A DNA stretch of 64,000 bases, taken from positions 12,746,157 through 12,810,156 of the forward strand of contig CM022666.1 of the NCBI GenBank assembly GCA_012295275.1, given 5' to 3'. This document shows positions 39,150 through 54,639 of this stretch, one piece after another. Source of the stretch: Chrysomallon squamiferum (taxonomy: Eukaryota; Mollusca; Gastropoda; Neomphalida; Peltospiridae). Every line of letters begins with the position of its first letter. Within the stretch, counting starts at the first letter, position 1. The notes under the pieces are model-generated. The model saw only the letters and a list, made by a program, of their open reading frames with translations, was not told the origin of the DNA and did no database searches. Position numbers and translations under genes: made by a program.

Positions 39150-40256
39150 AAATCTGACAAAATACTGCACGAAACGCAGTAGTAGTAGTTGTTGTTGTGG
39201 TGTATTTTTTTTTTTTTTTTTTTTTGTTGTTGCTGATGTTTTTTTATGTTTATTAGTTGTTGTTTTTTTTTTTTTTTCTAAATCTTTTTAAAGATTACGT
39301 TAGTAGATGACATTTATTCAATTCGTGTCAAGGCACTATGTTTGTGAATGTTATCGAACATATATCCTGAATGCCATTACATTAGATTAATGCTAAAATA
39401 ACGCACAGTACACAACGGTAAGCACGCATCTAGGATATCACTCAGGATATCTCTCTCCTGGCTGAACAACTATCTGCTGATCACGTGATTCAGAAAAACA
39501 GCGTGACTAACACAGATAAAACTCTTCGTCATGACAAATAAATCTCGTTTACTTTAATACTGAAATACTGGGTGTCGAATGTTATACGCGGTACAAGGGA
39601 AGGACTTGGTATGATTTAAAAATCAATTAAAAAATTATAATAAAAGAAAACACAAAATGTACCTCACAGTTTTGTCTTCCTGTGAAGACTAAATCACATC
39701 ACAGGTGTTTTGTTGCTTCTAATTCAGCTGTTAATAAAATGTGGGTTGCACAAACAATACAATCCAAACTAAAGAAGATAGGATTTTGTAAAATTTATAA
39801 TAATAATAGTTTTTTTTTTTTTGTTTTTTTGTTGATTATTGTTATTATTATTGTTGTTGTTGTTGCTGTAGATGTTGTTGCTGTTGTTGTTGTTGTCACG
39901 GTGCCAGTGCCTAAGGTGCTCATTATCACCGACTAGGGCATGTAGGTGTTTAGAACACTGTGGTCAGTAAATTCAAACTGATTATCGTGATGGTATAACA
40001 CTACACCCATCCACTAGATAAATAACACATCAACAGCTTTAGTTTATTAATTTAAAAAAATATTTTTGTAAATATATAAACATACACAACTAAAGATTAT
40101 ATACATATAAAAATTATTACTTTTGCGACGGAAAATTGTTTTTTTCTTCTATCATGTAAAATGTCACTTGTATCATGATTGTTGATTCGGTCTCCCGGGG
40201 AATTTCGTGTTCAATGTTCACCTACGGAGAGGTATAAGTAACGGGCTTTTGTTTCG

Positions 40257-40301
<45 letters not shown>

Positions 40302-41733
40302 TTGCTCTTCTGATTGTATTAATCCTTATGTCATTGTTGTGACAGATTACAGTATCTCAATCCATCTATATTATTTTTTACTTCTATATTGACCCTGATT
40401 AACCGTTATATGATTGTTGTGACAGATTACAATATCTCAATCCATCTATATTATTCTTTACAAATATATAGTTACAGATATACAGTTACAGATAAATAGT
40501 TAAAGATATGCAGTTACAGATATATAGTTAAATATATGCAGTTACAGATATACAGTTACAGCTTATGGGAATCACCGTGTCAAATTCATTAACATTTCTG
40601 TATCCAGTATGTAGAAGAGATATGTATCTGCTGAAAAACAGTTTCATAGAAATCCGTGTTTAACGTTAACGTTATGGTGTTATGTTATTAATACTGTGTT
40701 TTAAATATATAAAACAAATAAAACAGTAAGTTAATCAATACCCGCGTTTCCATTTTTTAAATTTATTTTTTTGTTTTATGTTCTGCCAAATACCCGTTCA
40801 CTTCAACAAACGATTATGCCTTCAGCCCGTCCATACAAATAAACCAATGAGCATTTGTTTTGAAGGAAAATCCTGTCTGCATTACGTGATCGCAGTGATA
40901 ATAACATCAGAGTTATTTTTAACCTGTAATCGCTCGAAGAAAGAAGACAAAACTAAATTTTCCTGGAAACAAAATGTAATTAAACTCATATCACTATGCC
41001 TATTATGTAAATAAATATCTTCTGAACAAGTGTATATTAGTTCTAGATCAAAATAAGGTAGGGCTGAAATACCACTTGGAAAGTTTTAGGACCGATATAC
41101 GGAAATCAAGTCGTGCGTGCCTGTGTATATTATATACAAATAAGGTGAAAATGTTGGTAGTTAATTTTCATAGTCTCTGTTCTAATAGTATACAAAAATA
41201 TCACAACAATTAGATAAAAATTATTGTAACTAAAAACATAAATGTACAAGAACAGCAAAAATTTGGTATTTCTGGTGCCACCTTTGTTTCAAAATGTAAT
41301 GTATTTACTGGTTCAGTTTCTAAAAAAATCTGTCATTTTAGCATCTTTGATTTGACGTAACTCACAAACTACTTATCCAATTAGTACAACAACTAACAAT
41401 TCTACTACAACTACTACTACAATAAATATGTTGTGATAAGGTCAAATGAAAAGCACTCTTTGGATCTACCACGTATTTGGGTTGGTTTACCAGATATCTG
41501 AAGAATAAGAAATTTAATAATAATAATAATAATAATAATAATAGGGTTTGAGCTGGATTTAAATTTTCTATGTTTGACTAATTCAAAATTAACGCTTGTC
41601 AGCTGTTGGGTACTTTAGCCAATGAGTTCTGTTGTTTTTGTATTCAACTGTTTTGTTATCTCAGATGCCTGGACAATGATGTGTGATTTTATTATAGAAC
41701 ACTTTCATTTTCCTTGTTTCGTTTTCTTTTACA

Positions 41734-41773
<40 letters not shown>

Positions 41774-42680
41774 TTACTTTCTGTTCGTTTACTTATTTTA
41801 TTCTCGACAAATGCTTGTATAACAACATAAGCATTCATCTTACAATGTTATTTCAGTACGTGATCAAAACAACGTAACTATTTAAATGTCAAGCTGTTTC
41901 CTCTATTCTCGGAAAACGTTCATACAAAACCTGAAAAGACCTGCAGGTGTTGGTTATCGTATTCCCGAGAAAGAGTAATAATCTGTGCGTCACTGGAAAT
42001 ATAGTTTAAGTAGGGGATTCCCCTGCTTGTTTCACTTACTGTCTTTGATCCCGAGAAATGTTACTTGTGTATTTCCCAGAAATTTTAGTATGTACGTTCT
42101 TAGCATTTTTGAAGTTTAATTGAATAGATATGCGTAAGTATGTTTGCAAACAGAAACTTTTCTTTTCAGTGGTTGTTACTCCCTTAATACCGTGTATTTT
42201 CCCATGAAAAACCGAGAACATTTATGATACATTAAAGAAATGGCAGTATATTTACAGCACTATACAACAGACAAGCCGTTCATTTTCTCTTACAAAATGA
42301 AAAACGTGAATACCAATATTTTACATATTATAGTTTCAAAACACATGGCTGGTAGCTGTTGAGTGCTTTAAATTATTCAGTGATTTCGATTGTTTAGAAA
42401 ATAAATCTAGCAAAATAAGCGTCTGATGTCATTTCACTACTGGTTTTTTTTTTCATTTTCCTGGTTACGTTTTCTTTATATAGCTAATTACTTTTTTTAG
42501 TTCTGACTAAGTCTTCCGACTGTTCAATAACGTTTTTGTAACTCAACAAGAACCTAGTAGTTACTCCATTTTCGAGAAGCATGTAGCATAAGCTTGAAAT
42601 ATTGACGATCATGTTTTACTGCATTTCCCAGAAAGCGAAGTTTAAATGAGATTAGCTGTCCAGACTGGCTGTCATTTTGC
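39150..42680. other. Intergenic DNA with dispersed repeats
   Basis: No gene seen. It holds poly-T near 39205-39270, (GTT)n near 39850, (CA)n at 40259-40300, a 'gttacagata' tandem cluster near 40465-40560 and (TTA)n near 41735. From about 41577 to 42680 it is a diverged direct copy of 3030-3770 ('gttctgactaagtcttccgactgttcaataacg' type words). Confidence 0.5.
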
Positions 42681-42727
42681 CCGTCCGACTGCTCGTAAAT
42701 TGAAAAAATCGTAAGTTGGGGAACCAC

Positions 42728-42780
<53 letters not shown>

Positions 42781-42884
42781 GAGTTTCGGGCCCTGTTCGT
42801 TACATCTAGAGGAAGTTACACGTAATAGAAATTTTTAACTGAAAAACGTTTACCTTGGTTTTTCGTTTGGTGTTCTGCACTCAC

Positions 42885-43032
42885 GTCTTTCTTTTTTCGC
42901 AAAATACAAGCTCGGCCTTCGTGTGTGATCCGTGGTTTTTATACAAAGCAATCTTCAAAGCAATAGAAACTATCACTACAATTAAGTTGATAATGTGGCA
43001 CAAATTATAGTTCTTATAATTTTTATCTCCAT
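42885..43032 (-). pseudogene. Solitary third copy of TNF first exon A, broken
   Basis: The - strand starts MEIKIIRTIIC, as in both full TNF copies, then a small indel brings stops; after it the frame fits again (SIALKIALYKNHGSHTKAE). The exon ends at the same GTGAGTGCAG donor word. No stalk or THD exon is found nearby, so it is an isolated fragment about 17 kb from the right arm. Confidence 0.75.
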
Positions 43033-43039
43033 TTTTTTA

Positions 43040-44376
43040 TTTTATTTTATTTTTATTTTTTTTATTTCTGCTTCTAAACTCCGAAATGTGGCAGTGAAAA
43101 CGGATCAAGCTGCCGTGATATTTGTCTGCGACATACACACGCTCTGGCAAACCAATGGACAGGGTCACATTTAACGAGTCCTACTCAGAAAGCCAGAGCA
43201 CAACTTAATTTATATATGTGTACAAATCCACGAACGGTAACTCCAGCGAACAGTTTATCGCACATCAGTTCTTTCAAATAAATAGTTCGCAGTTTCAATA
43301 ACACTTTAAACTTCTAAGATATAAAACATATTCACTTTTATATGACATAAAGCATGCATGTTTCAAAACTATAGCAAAAATAAAATTTCAAATGTATAAT
43401 GTAATTTATTTTAGAAATATGGTTTTTGTTATACATCATTCCGCAACAGAGGTATTGTTCGCTAGCTAAGTAGCTGCATTTGTGGAAAATCAAATTTATA
43501 TCTTCACAGTATAACATATATTTACTTCTTTGTTAATGAGCAAATTTGTCAATTCCCGTCGTTCTTATCAAGATTAGTTGTTAAAAGGAGATAGCAGCAA
43601 AACTCTGTTAATAACATAAATTTAAAGTTATTCTTATTTGAAATAGTGTAACATAACCATATTTCTGGCTACTGGAAATATATTTAACAACACAGGTCTT
43701 AACTATTAGGGGTGGATGTATCAATGGACGTTATAAACCATTTTGTTCTGACCTACAGAGAGAACTAAATGCTCTGACATAAATAACTGTATCCATAATA
43801 AACGTATATTTTGAAAATGCACAGACATGCCCATCATGAAACTTGGTTTAAGGGCAGTAGGGTGTTTTCCAGAGGGTATTTCACATTACAGAGAGAACTA
43901 AATGCTGTGACATCAATCACTATGCGTGACCTTCACTTAGTAGACAGAACTAAATGCTATGCTACAACTAAGTGCTATGCTATATGTGGTCTAAACCAAA
44001 GTAGTAAGTAGTCTTAGGTGGGTGTGTCTGTGTGTGTTTGTGCTGTTATTTTCTTTTTCTAATTTAGTTTAGATTACAGTCTTGACATTTTTTGACTCAT
44101 TAATATGTGTATGTAGCGTTCTTTCTGTTTATGTTCTTACATGTATCAGTAATTCTAATAAACTTTATTTGTGTGTGTGTGTTTTCTCACCACTTGTTAT
44201 ATCAGAACTGCCACTTTACAAAAACTATTGTTTCTAATATTTGTTAGCTGTTTTAATCAGCAGATCATAGGCACATTCTTAACATTCACATTTTCTTCTC
44301 ATGTTCCACTGTTTGTACAGGTTTTTTATAACATTATAACAAATGTAGCAATTCAAATATTTCTTTATTTTTGCAG
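43040..44376. other. Intergenic DNA
   Basis: No clear exon. A short tandem motif 'cagagagaactaaatgct' occurs at about 43757, 43890 and, changed, 43945. Several 'aaatgctatgct' repeats follow near 43950-43980. Confidence 0.35.
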
Positions 44377-46601
<2,225 letters not shown>

Positions 46602-46730
46602 GAAGTGCTTTACATACAAACTTTCAGTGCAGACAACAGCTGAGCTGGAAGCTGTGGGAAAAATTTACTTAAATTACAAAAAGGCAGACAATTTGAAATT
46701 GGCAAATGACAAGATGTTGTTGAAGGATTA

Positions 46731-49700
46731 AAAGAAAGCAATCCATACTGTGTTTTCATGTTCAAACATCATCATGTGACTTCTGCTAGCAAAAAAATAA
46801 AAAATGAATAGATTGTTTGCTGCCCAGGCCTACTGTACTTTTGCAGACTGTTCTGTAAATGTCAGGTTGAAAATTTATAAACAGAACACTGTACATGTTA
46901 CTTATTCAGATAATGTTAATCATTACAGAGGAGAATCATAGGCCTGTCAGAGGAAAAGTCAGAGAAGATTTGAAAAAGATATTTGGGTGCTACTTTGGTG
47001 TGTGATCTACGCACTTATTTTTATTATTATTTTGTTTATGCTTGTTTTTTTAATTATTATTTTTTACAGCATAAATCAAATAAATTTCCTTTTATTATGT
47101 ATTTATAATTTATAGAAACAACAGCTAAAAAGTATACAAATTTGAATAATTTTATTGATGAATGAGCGTACATCTGCTACAAATGCAAGAAAAAGATCTT
47201 TGGCATTCTTCCTCATCTGTAGCCAGCTGTAAAGTAAATGAACAAGTAAAGTCACAGAGTTGAATAGAGATGAACTACCAGTCACATATCTATTCAGAAA
47301 TGAAGTTTGCCTATTTAATCCATTTGTGATCCAAGAAAGGTTAAATCCATTCTATTACTTTACCTGCCTGCAACAAACTGGCATTTCCTTTTGAAGGAAC
47401 ATAATTGTCTTTTCTCGTCACACTGTTACCTTATGGAAATTTCCTACATATTGTTTTTTGGCTGTAAATTCCCCTTTAAGTTGTAGATCAAACACCATTT
47501 TAGCACCTTCATTTGCTAATGGTAAGAAACCCTTGCATCATTATTTGGAGGCCATATGTAATACTTTGTTTCAAAATTCAATCCCAATATCATTTACATA
47601 CTCTATGCTGAGAATCTAAATGGAATACACTGATACAAAAATGGTCCTCCTGATTGTAAACAACAAAAAAATAAGACTGTTACAGTGATTTCATCACTCT
47701 CTAATTTAACTACATGTGTTTTCATACACTTGTATTTACATTCATCAAAGGACTGTTTAAAAGAATACATTTTATTAGATGCTGACAGTTTAACCAAAAT
47801 TTGGTTAATAAAATGAAAAATATTGTAAATTATTTTATACCCTATTGAAACAACAAACATATCCAATCCTTTGTCTTGATTAAACATGTTTTAATTGTAT
47901 AATATATGTGATGCAGTATTTTCTGATACAAAGTTATAACTTCATTGATATCTGTACAAATATGCTTTTATATTACATTTATTAAATATAAATTCTGTAA
48001 ATTGAACTGTTTAAACTATATTTTTACGTGAAATTATGCCAAAATAAATGGTTTTAAATCAGATTTCTGTTTTATTTTCATAGGATTTTATAATCAAAAT
48101 AGACCATTCTGAATTAATATATTAAGATTTAAGATGTGCATCGGCAAAGAGATCAATTTTGATATGCTGGAGTGGGATTAACCTTGGTTGACATGATGAA
48201 ACGTCATTGAGGGACATGATTAAAATTAAGCTTTTCAAGTCTGGTGACATAATACAAATTCTAATTTATCAGGTGTCCAATTTTGAGGGACTTGTTTTTG
48301 AGAGATCTTTAGTTTGCACTGGTTTGAGAAAGAAAGTTTATGGTAATCAGGTCCACCAAGGAGATTTGGTCAAGGAAACCAAATTCATCAGGTGGTCTAA
48401 GTTCCATTCCATTCCAATACAGTACATCAAATACCATGTCTGTCTGCATACCCTAACATATTACTACTTACCACTAAATGCATATCAAATTTCATAATTG
48501 AATGGGTTCATTTTCTTCTGTTTTTTTATTTTTATTTTTATTTTTTTGGGTGGTTGCTCGTTGTTACAGAACTGGTATTTATTTATTTTTATTACTAATT
48601 GCTAACCTTATTCAAAAATATCATCAGAGGCCAGACATTACTTATTGGTTATTAATTCTTGCACTGATATTTGTAATTTGGACAAAAATCTTAAGAGAAA
48701 ACATGCTAAAATTTGAAAGATGCTTAAATAAATTATTAATTATGAATAGTACATTTTATTTTATTTTATTATTATTATTATTAAAAAAAAAATTTAAATA
48801 ATAATTTTAGAAAAATGCAGAATTAAATTAAATCTAGGCTAACATTACAATGATTTGAACAAATGGCCTTGGAGATTCAAGGTATTAAAAAAAAAAAAAA
48901 TTATACAAACAATATATTGATATGGGTGACAAAATGCACAGTAAAACAAACCTACATAATTGTAAGAAAAAAAAAAAAAAATTATATAAACACTACATAA
49001 TTTGCAGGAAAAATTTTAAAAGTCATTCTGAAACAAATGTTTGTCCCTTGTTCTTGCAGAGATCAGTTAAAGAAATTTCTTTTTCAAATTATCTTATTTA
49101 TTTTTTATTTTCAATTTTTTATTATTATTTTTTTTTTGGTCATTTATTTTTCTTGCACACATTTTATTGGAAATGCAGTGAACTTTTGGAGACATCCAGA
49201 TAGAATATCTTGCGACATTTTTTACCTTCTCTGAAAGTAAAATTCTTGGACATGGAAATGAGATGATGCTGGATAACATTTTGTCCAGTATTCCCACTGT
49301 CTGTTAGTCTGCAGTGTTCTTCCTTCCACATTCAGTTTTTCTGGCTGCTCATCTCTGATGGACAGTTGTGTGAATGGTAATCAAAGGAAGCTTGTGACCT
49401 TCATTATAAAAATAATTCCTGTCCCACTGTGGTGGGTGACAGCTGTTTATTACCTTTAATAGGATCCATCATGCCAAATAAACTATTTCCTTAAATAATA
49501 AATAAATTTTATTAATTTAATATATATATATATATATGTATGTATCATGTTCTAAGATGTGTACTAGGTCCAAAAATCTGATTTCTTTTATTTTTCTCTT
49601 GTTAAAAAATAAAAAATAAAAAGAATAATTTTTAAAAAATTTAAACATTTAAAGATTTTATTGTTTACAAAAATAACTACCAAAAATTAATTATCTAAAT

Positions 49701-49774
49701 TTTTTATAAATAAAAATTTAATTCTAGTTATTCAAATCAACATTATAAATTATCAAACAAAAATAGAATAATAA

Positions 49775-49834
<60 letters not shown>

Positions 49835-49992
49835 AATAAATAAACAAACAAATACACAATTGATAATGTTGAATTTTTCAAAATAAATAAAAATTATAGT
49901 AATTAAAGTTTAGCTAAAAAACCACTTTGTTTTACAATATATATTTTTTTAGCATGAAAATGCATGTGACAAAAAACAAGATAAAAAACAAA

Positions 49993-50030
<38 letters not shown>

Positions 50031-50430
50031 GACTGCACTATAAAATTTTTGCAGGCATTCCCCTTTCTTTTTTTTTTTCTTTTTTTTAGTATTATTAAAC
50101 ATTTATGCTGGAACTGAAAAGGAAAAAAACAGCAAATGCTTGATCATACAGTTATCTCTAATGACCACGTGTTCCATTAACCAACCGATAAATCTTTGGT
50201 TCTAAAACGTTCGCTGGAAATGTTCGCTGAAAATGTTTTCTAGCTTCACTTTAGCGTGTACAAAGAGTAATCACGACTTGACTTGTCAGGATATTACGTG
50301 GATTCATTTTTTTTTTTTTTTTTGATGATATAATTTCCAGAAATAGGTTTTACCCGAATAAAGAGACTGAAAAGTCGAAGGTTATGTTTAACATTTTGCG
50401 TCAGCTTCAGTAGTAGTCCAGTCTGATTAG
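46731..50430. other. AT-rich intergenic DNA
   Basis: No convincing gene. At 46986 a GGTGCTACTTTGGTGTGTGA end of the MITE family seen at 16808 appears; a degenerate partner (acaccattttagcacc) lies near 47490, suggesting a larger relative of about 0.5 kb. (AAT)n arrays lie at 49775-49825 and 49998-50028, and (TA)n at 49520-49536. Confidence 0.4.
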
Positions 50431-51002
50431 TCTTTTTATCCTCGCTAAAACTGACTAGAGGAAACGATTCGTTTAAAACTAATAATAATAAAAAATAAAA
50501 AATATCCAATAATAATAATAATAACGTAGCGTAAAAATCTCTCAAACCCAAACTGAATAGTTTCATTGTTTTCTTTTGATGGGAAATAAGTTCGCGAGCT
50601 TTAAAAGAATACGAAATGACTTTATGAATAAAAACTTTAAAATATTCATGCAAACTTAAAGTTTTTTATTTTAATAGGTATTCTACATTACTAACAACGT
50701 TTGGTCGCCAGATGTAAAATACAATCACTTTAAAACATATATAAACAGATAATTTTTTCTCAATTGGTACCATAACTGTGAATTTATTATAAATTTGTTT
50801 CCCCCTGTTTTACCCGGTGTGTTTCAGTTTTTATTCAAACCGATCTAAATCGGTCGCGTATTCATCTAAGTAGATATTTCATGTTTTAATTGCTTACTGT
50901 TACTTTGTGTCGTAATAGTTTACAAAGCTTCTAGCAAGTTTATTACTAAATTGCTTTTGTGTTGTTGGCAGATCGGAATGTAAATTGTGTGTGAATTTTG
51001 TA

Positions 51003-51044
<42 letters not shown>

Positions 51045-51256
51045 GTTTTAGGGGGGTTCTTTTTTGTTGATGGATGACTTTGACAGGTTTTAACCAATGT
51101 TTAATTATCCCAGGCAGGTTTGTTGTTTAAAGTAATTAGTGTCGTTCTTGCTTGAGTGTTTTATTATTTTTCTTGTACATTTCATTACACCAGGGTCTGC
51201 CACTATGACAGTAGCATCAACGTCACACTTGCTGTTTTCATTGAAACCGAGTTTTA
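50430..51256 (-). other. GPCR 3' untranslated/flanking region, source of duplicated block
   Basis: Follows the GPCR stop codon. AATAAA words at 51160-51165 and overlapping the stop are possible poly(A) signals. It is homologous to 28830-29535 and, inverted, to 9885-10350. A (GT)n run at about 51008-51042 is not shared by the other copies. Confidence 0.55.
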
Positions 51257-52974
51257 TTATTTTTTGCGGTTCTTACAACACAGAATCTCAATAACTCGAC
51301 CACGAAACACTCTGCTGCAGACGACGTAGAGGTAAAAGTTGACGGAGTAGTTCAGCAGCTCTAACATCTGCGCAATTTCCCGGACCAGCGAAAGAGGTGT
51401 ATTCGTACTGAGGTACGGCTTCTCCCCACTGGTCACAGTCAGAATGAAAACCAGAGATATGGGAATAGCCAGTAAAACGTATGCGACTGTCACTGCCAAA
51501 AGCATTGTAATCGTTTTCTGGTTCGCTGGCTGTTTAAGCGAAGTCGCAGCCGTCATCTTCTGGCGTTGCTTGGACGTCTGGACAATGCGAAATATGATGA
51601 GAGGAGTCATAATGGACAATATAAGTGTTGGTGCCGCCCCGTACGTTATCGACCCTGTCACTGTTATCATCTTCGCCTTTATGGACGCCGCAGCACGATG
51701 GGCGTAACAGATATTATCGACAATCTTGGAGGAAAACGACCAGAAACCGTTCAGAGTTAACAGAGCAGTGATAATGATGCCCATTGATACCAGTGCATTT
51801 CTCTTGCTGTTTATCACTTTGGCTTTCAGGGGTAACCAGACAGCAATGAAACGCTCCAAGCAAACGAGGACGATAAACCAGGACGATGCCATTTTTGCCG
51901 TCCTCAGGATGACGAAGAAGATTTTACATGACGCGTCGTTCAGAGAGCGGATGTCTTTTCCTAGGAGTCGTATTACTGAGGGTTTGGTGAACGGCTGCAT
52001 TAGAAGCACAGTGGTGTCAGACACAGAGAGAGCTGTCAGAATGAGGCTCATCGTCATTGACGAAAACGCCTTGTTCGTCATCACGGCAACCGTCAACGCG
52101 TTGCCAAAGATACCCGTTGTTATGAATATCGGAGTGATGACGTAACTGATGTATTTGCCTAAAGTGTTCTTTGTTGATATTTGTTTTAAATTTGTACCGT
52201 TTATTGTTGCGTTATCTGAGTAATAATTTTCAGAGGATGTGTGTTTGTAGTTTACTGTCGAGGTTGTAACATTAGATATATTAATATCTAAAACGCCTTC
52301 CTGTCCAGCTGTTATTTTTTGTCCTTCATTCACGTGACGTATTTTCTCAGCATGATTTGTAACGTCTTCGTTTTGTTGACGTGTAACTGGTACGTTCTGT
52401 TCTGTAACATAATCACTTTGTACGCGTGTGACGTCATCTCTTTGACGACTTGTAAATTGTCGCTCTGTTCCGTCTTCGCGTGGTTGGTGTGTGACGTCAT
52501 TGTTCTGTTGGCGTGTTACGTCATTGTTTTGGTAGCTTGTAACTTCTTTTTGTTGGTGTGTGACGTCATTGTTTTGTTGAGGTGTGACGTCTGTTATTTT
52601 AACAACACTAAAGTCTTCAGAATTATCATTACTAATCTGGTTTGTACTTTTCGTCGAAATCAAGAAGAAAATCCATATACACCAGTTCTTTTGTAGTCTA
52701 AATGAAAAAATAAAAAAGTCTAAATTATTCACATTTTATATATGTGTGTGTGTGTACGTATGTATGCATGTATGTACTTAAATAATTAGAAAATGAAATA
52801 AATGAAAAGAAACAAATTAAATACAGAAATTATAATGCTACTATTATTCCTTTGTTTCTTTTAAAATGAAACCAAATAATTATAAGTGTGAACATTTTCT
52901 ATAAAATTCTAAAAAAGACGAACAAATAAATAAAACTCAGAAGGCACTCGAGCCTGTACTTACCTCTTCGTCAT
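51257..52974 (-). CDS. Class A (rhodopsin-like) GPCR, neuropeptide-receptor-like
   Basis: Plasma-membrane seven-helix receptor, probably for a peptide. The main exon 52697-51257 has acceptor ttcatttag; a tiny coding exon 52974-52964 (ATG ACG AAG AG, then gtaagt) joins it in phase to give MTKRLQKNWCIWIFFLIS, a good signal peptide, and 483 residues in total. The N-terminal domain (about residues 20-165) is rich in DVT/QQ repeats and N-glycosylation sequons. TM1 has GN (GIFGNAL), TM2 LSVSD, TM3 ends LERF instead of DRY, TM6 and TM7 read NYSVNFYLY in place of NPxxY, with a Cys-rich tail (ILCCKNRKK). These features fit FMRFamide-receptor-like expansions of lophotrochozoans. The ligand cannot be named. 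All seven helices appear intact. Confidence 0.88.
52429..52568. promoter_or_regulatory. Cluster of three TGACGTCA palindromes inside GPCR coding repeats
   Basis: Exact CRE palindromes at 52429-52436, 52492-52499 and 52561-52568, with variant TTACGTCA and TGACGTCT between and after. They arise because the Asp-Val-Thr repeat uses the codons GAC GTC A. Regulatory use is speculative. Confidence 0.3.
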
Positions 52975-54630
52975 GTTTTTCAAATGATCGTTCTCCAACA
53001 GAAATACAATGAATAACATTTATAGGAATACGATAGTACGTGTGTTTTACCGAGAAATCTTTCATCCAATCATATTAAACTATTCGATGTGTGCGTATGC
53101 GTATGCATGCCTGTATATCTTAAGATAAAATTTAGAAATCCGTATAATACCTGAATATTTCAGGCAGTTTATAAAGTTCCTGATTCATTCAGACATTATG
53201 AAGATTGCCTATAAATATATATATATATATATGAGATAATATAATCTCTAGACACATGGATACATATATGAATAGACAGACATAGAGACACACAGATAGA
53301 AAGACAGAAAAACAGATAATGGTAATAATAAATAAAAATGATAATTAAAATAAAGTTGGGGAAAGACAATTAGATATGGAACATTAGACTTAAAACAAGA
53401 TAAAGAATAAAAGGAAAAAGAAAAAAAAGAACCCGACCCCCCCCCCAAAAAAAAAGAAAAAAAAAAAACGAAATAAATATATATTAAGAATTATACAGAA
53501 AAAAAAACAAACAAAAAAACCAACAGATATTATGTACTTATAATTAAAAAAACACCAACCCAACAAAAAATAGAGAAACAAATAGATATAAAGAATTAGA
53601 GACACAAAAAACAACAAAACAAACACAGCATATAATAAATCATAATAAGGAATATTCGTAAAGTTACATCAAAAATAAAAATGGTGAATTGTGGATAGCT
53701 TCGACTTTTTTAGCCTTCGGTAGTCACGATGTAATTAATCAGTAATGACGCAGAATATTCTGCTTTCATTATTGTTCATAATTAGTGGTTTAATTACTCG
53801 TCTCCGTGCGTATTAGTGCACTAACGACAAGGAAATTACGACCCTCCTTTCTCTCTTCATTCACGACATTTTAATTAAACTCAAATAAACACTGGCTGCA
53901 AGATTTCCAATCAACAGGAGTCATTCAGATTTCAAAGAAACCAAGATCCAGCTTCAGCCTTCTAAATTAGGAAAGCACACTCCCTCTTTCCATTGAGATC
54001 AAATAATTAAAATACTGTTGATTTCCTTCAATGTGGCGGCAAATATATATGAATTAGAATACAAATGTATACACATCCATCCATCCATACATACATTAGA
54101 TACATACACAAGAATATATATATATACATACACATACATACATCTATGCACACAAACATATATATACACATATATTCATACATCCTAAACTTCAAACATA
54201 CATATATACAAACATATACATACATACATACATACATACATGCATATAAATATATAGATATATATATATATACACACACACATACATACATACATATAAA
54301 TATGCATGCATACAAACATCAATTATTTATATTTTAAACGCACACACATATAAAATTATTTTTGAAAGTCTTACAAACTGTATTATGTTTTTAAAACAAA
54401 TGATTAGTTATCTTCTTGTTATGATAAATATACTGAATTTTTATATATAATAAAAACAAACCCAATACATTTTAACTTAGAAAGATAATTTTTGACTGAA
54501 ATAACTTAGTATTCTATCTTTTCTTGCTTTTCGCATTACAAAACTAAAGTATACGGAAGACATGTTTCATTTCCACTAATCTTTTCCTAAATCACATTTC
54601 CCAGATTTATCTTCAGCAATCTGGGTCTGT
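52975..54630. other. GPCR upstream intergenic DNA
   Basis: No other exon seen. It includes A-rich runs (53400-53475), and a (ATAC)n/(TATA)n region at 54060-54310 whose left flank 'ttgatttccttcaa' matches 29548. 5' untranslated exons of the GPCR could lie here but none can be called. Confidence 0.4.
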
Positions 54631-54639
54631 TTCTAAGAA

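Noticed and set aside
42700-42745. Possible DNA-transposon end 'tcgtaagttggggaaccacc'
   Set aside because: It resembles a Tigger-type terminus, but there is no matching opposite end and it abuts a (TA)n/(AG)n run, so no element could be delimited.
51444-52696. Long + strand open frames opposite the GPCR
   Set aside because: They are shadows of the receptor exon; the - strand has all seven helices and splice-consistent ends.
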